Shown here: positions 63,838 to 64,000 of the stretch, piece after piece
Layout of the letters: each line of letters begins with the position of its first letter
Numbering within the stretch: the first letter of the stretch is position 1
Source of the DNA: Piliocolobus tephrosceles
Lineage: Eukaryota; Chordata; Mammalia; Primates; Cercopithecidae
NCBI RefSeq assembly: GCF_002776525.5
Contig: NC_045443.1
Coordinates: forward strand, 50,818,303 to 50,882,302
Reading direction: 5' to 3'
DNA length: 64,000 nt
Made by a program: the position numbers and the translations under genes
The notes under the pieces: model-generated
Told to the model about the DNA's origin: nothing
Databases searched by the model: none
The model's input: only the letters and a program-made list of their open reading frames with translations

Positions 63838-64000
63838 CTTTTTTTTCCTGAGACAGAATCTTGCTGTCACCCAGGCTGGAGTGCAGTGGTGCGATCACAG
63901 CTCACCACAGGCTTGACCTCCTGGGCTCAAGCAATCCTTCCACTTCAGCTTCCTGAGTAGCTGGGACTACAGGTGCATGCCACCATGCCTGGCTAATTTT
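63838..64000 (-). mobile_element. Alu SINE, antisense, cut by the window edge
   Basis: T-tract then 'CTGAGACAGAATCTTGCTGTC'. Continues past 64000. Confidence 0.9.

Larger units (their letters stand above)
61708..64000 (-). other. CALCOCO1: CALCOCO1 intron, running off the window
   Basis: No further CALCOCO1 exon is found up to 64000. Mostly L2 and Alu. 63340-63835 is AT-rich unique sequence. Confidence 0.75.

Overview
The window is primate genomic DNA, most likely from an Old World monkey (Cercopithecidae). Interspersed repeats, mainly Alu, fill much of it. About ten young Alus share a variant: a 'CAAGCCTG' start, 'GAGACGGGCGG', 'AAACTAGCCGGGCGAGG' and 'GATCCGGCC'. I associate this variant with macaque/baboon AluY (YR-type) rather than human AluY. 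The two genes and their order match human 12q13.13, on the HOXC13 side of the HOXC cluster.

Layout: (1) 1-7065 is Alu-dense 3' flank. (2) About 7065-18940, minus strand, is ATP5MC2 (ATP5G2), subunit c of mitochondrial ATP synthase. All coding exons are present: 15388-15350, 12397-12320, 11791-11598 and 7332-7218, giving a 141-residue precursor. An upstream first exon (donor after 18797) lies in a CpG island with NRF1-type sites. (3) About 18940-56140 is intergenic. Alu-packed stretches alternate with Alu-poor, partly CpG-rich islands (about 18.6-22.7 kb, 37.1-41.5 kb, 42.2-46.6 kb, 54.2-56.1 kb). The islands carry TAATTA, CAATAAA and CCAAT motifs and are candidate regulatory DNA, possibly for HOXC (inference). 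(4) About 56140-64000, minus strand, is the 3' part of CALCOCO1. Eight coding exons encode the last 408 residues: coiled coil, acidic linker and C-terminal zinc finger. The 5' exons lie beyond 64000.

The two genes are not linked in function: one is the proton-carrying c-ring subunit, the other an autophagy receptor/coactivator. Other repeats are MIR, L2, an old L1, hAT (MER1-like, MER3-like), a Tigger/MER2 element, a THE1/MST solo LTR and microsatellites. A 100-N gap lies inside one Alu poly(A) tail.

I found no convincing new gene system. The observations most worth checking are: a one-base shift in ATP5MC2 exon 1 that breaks the known N-terminally extended isoform and creates an overlapping upstream ORF; a 117-bp, 88% inverted repeat bounded by TTAA at 37219-37885; a 54-bp piece of unique DNA copied into an Alu 2.5 kb away; and several conserved-looking non-coding islands. 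Family names and human comparisons come from memory, not from searches.
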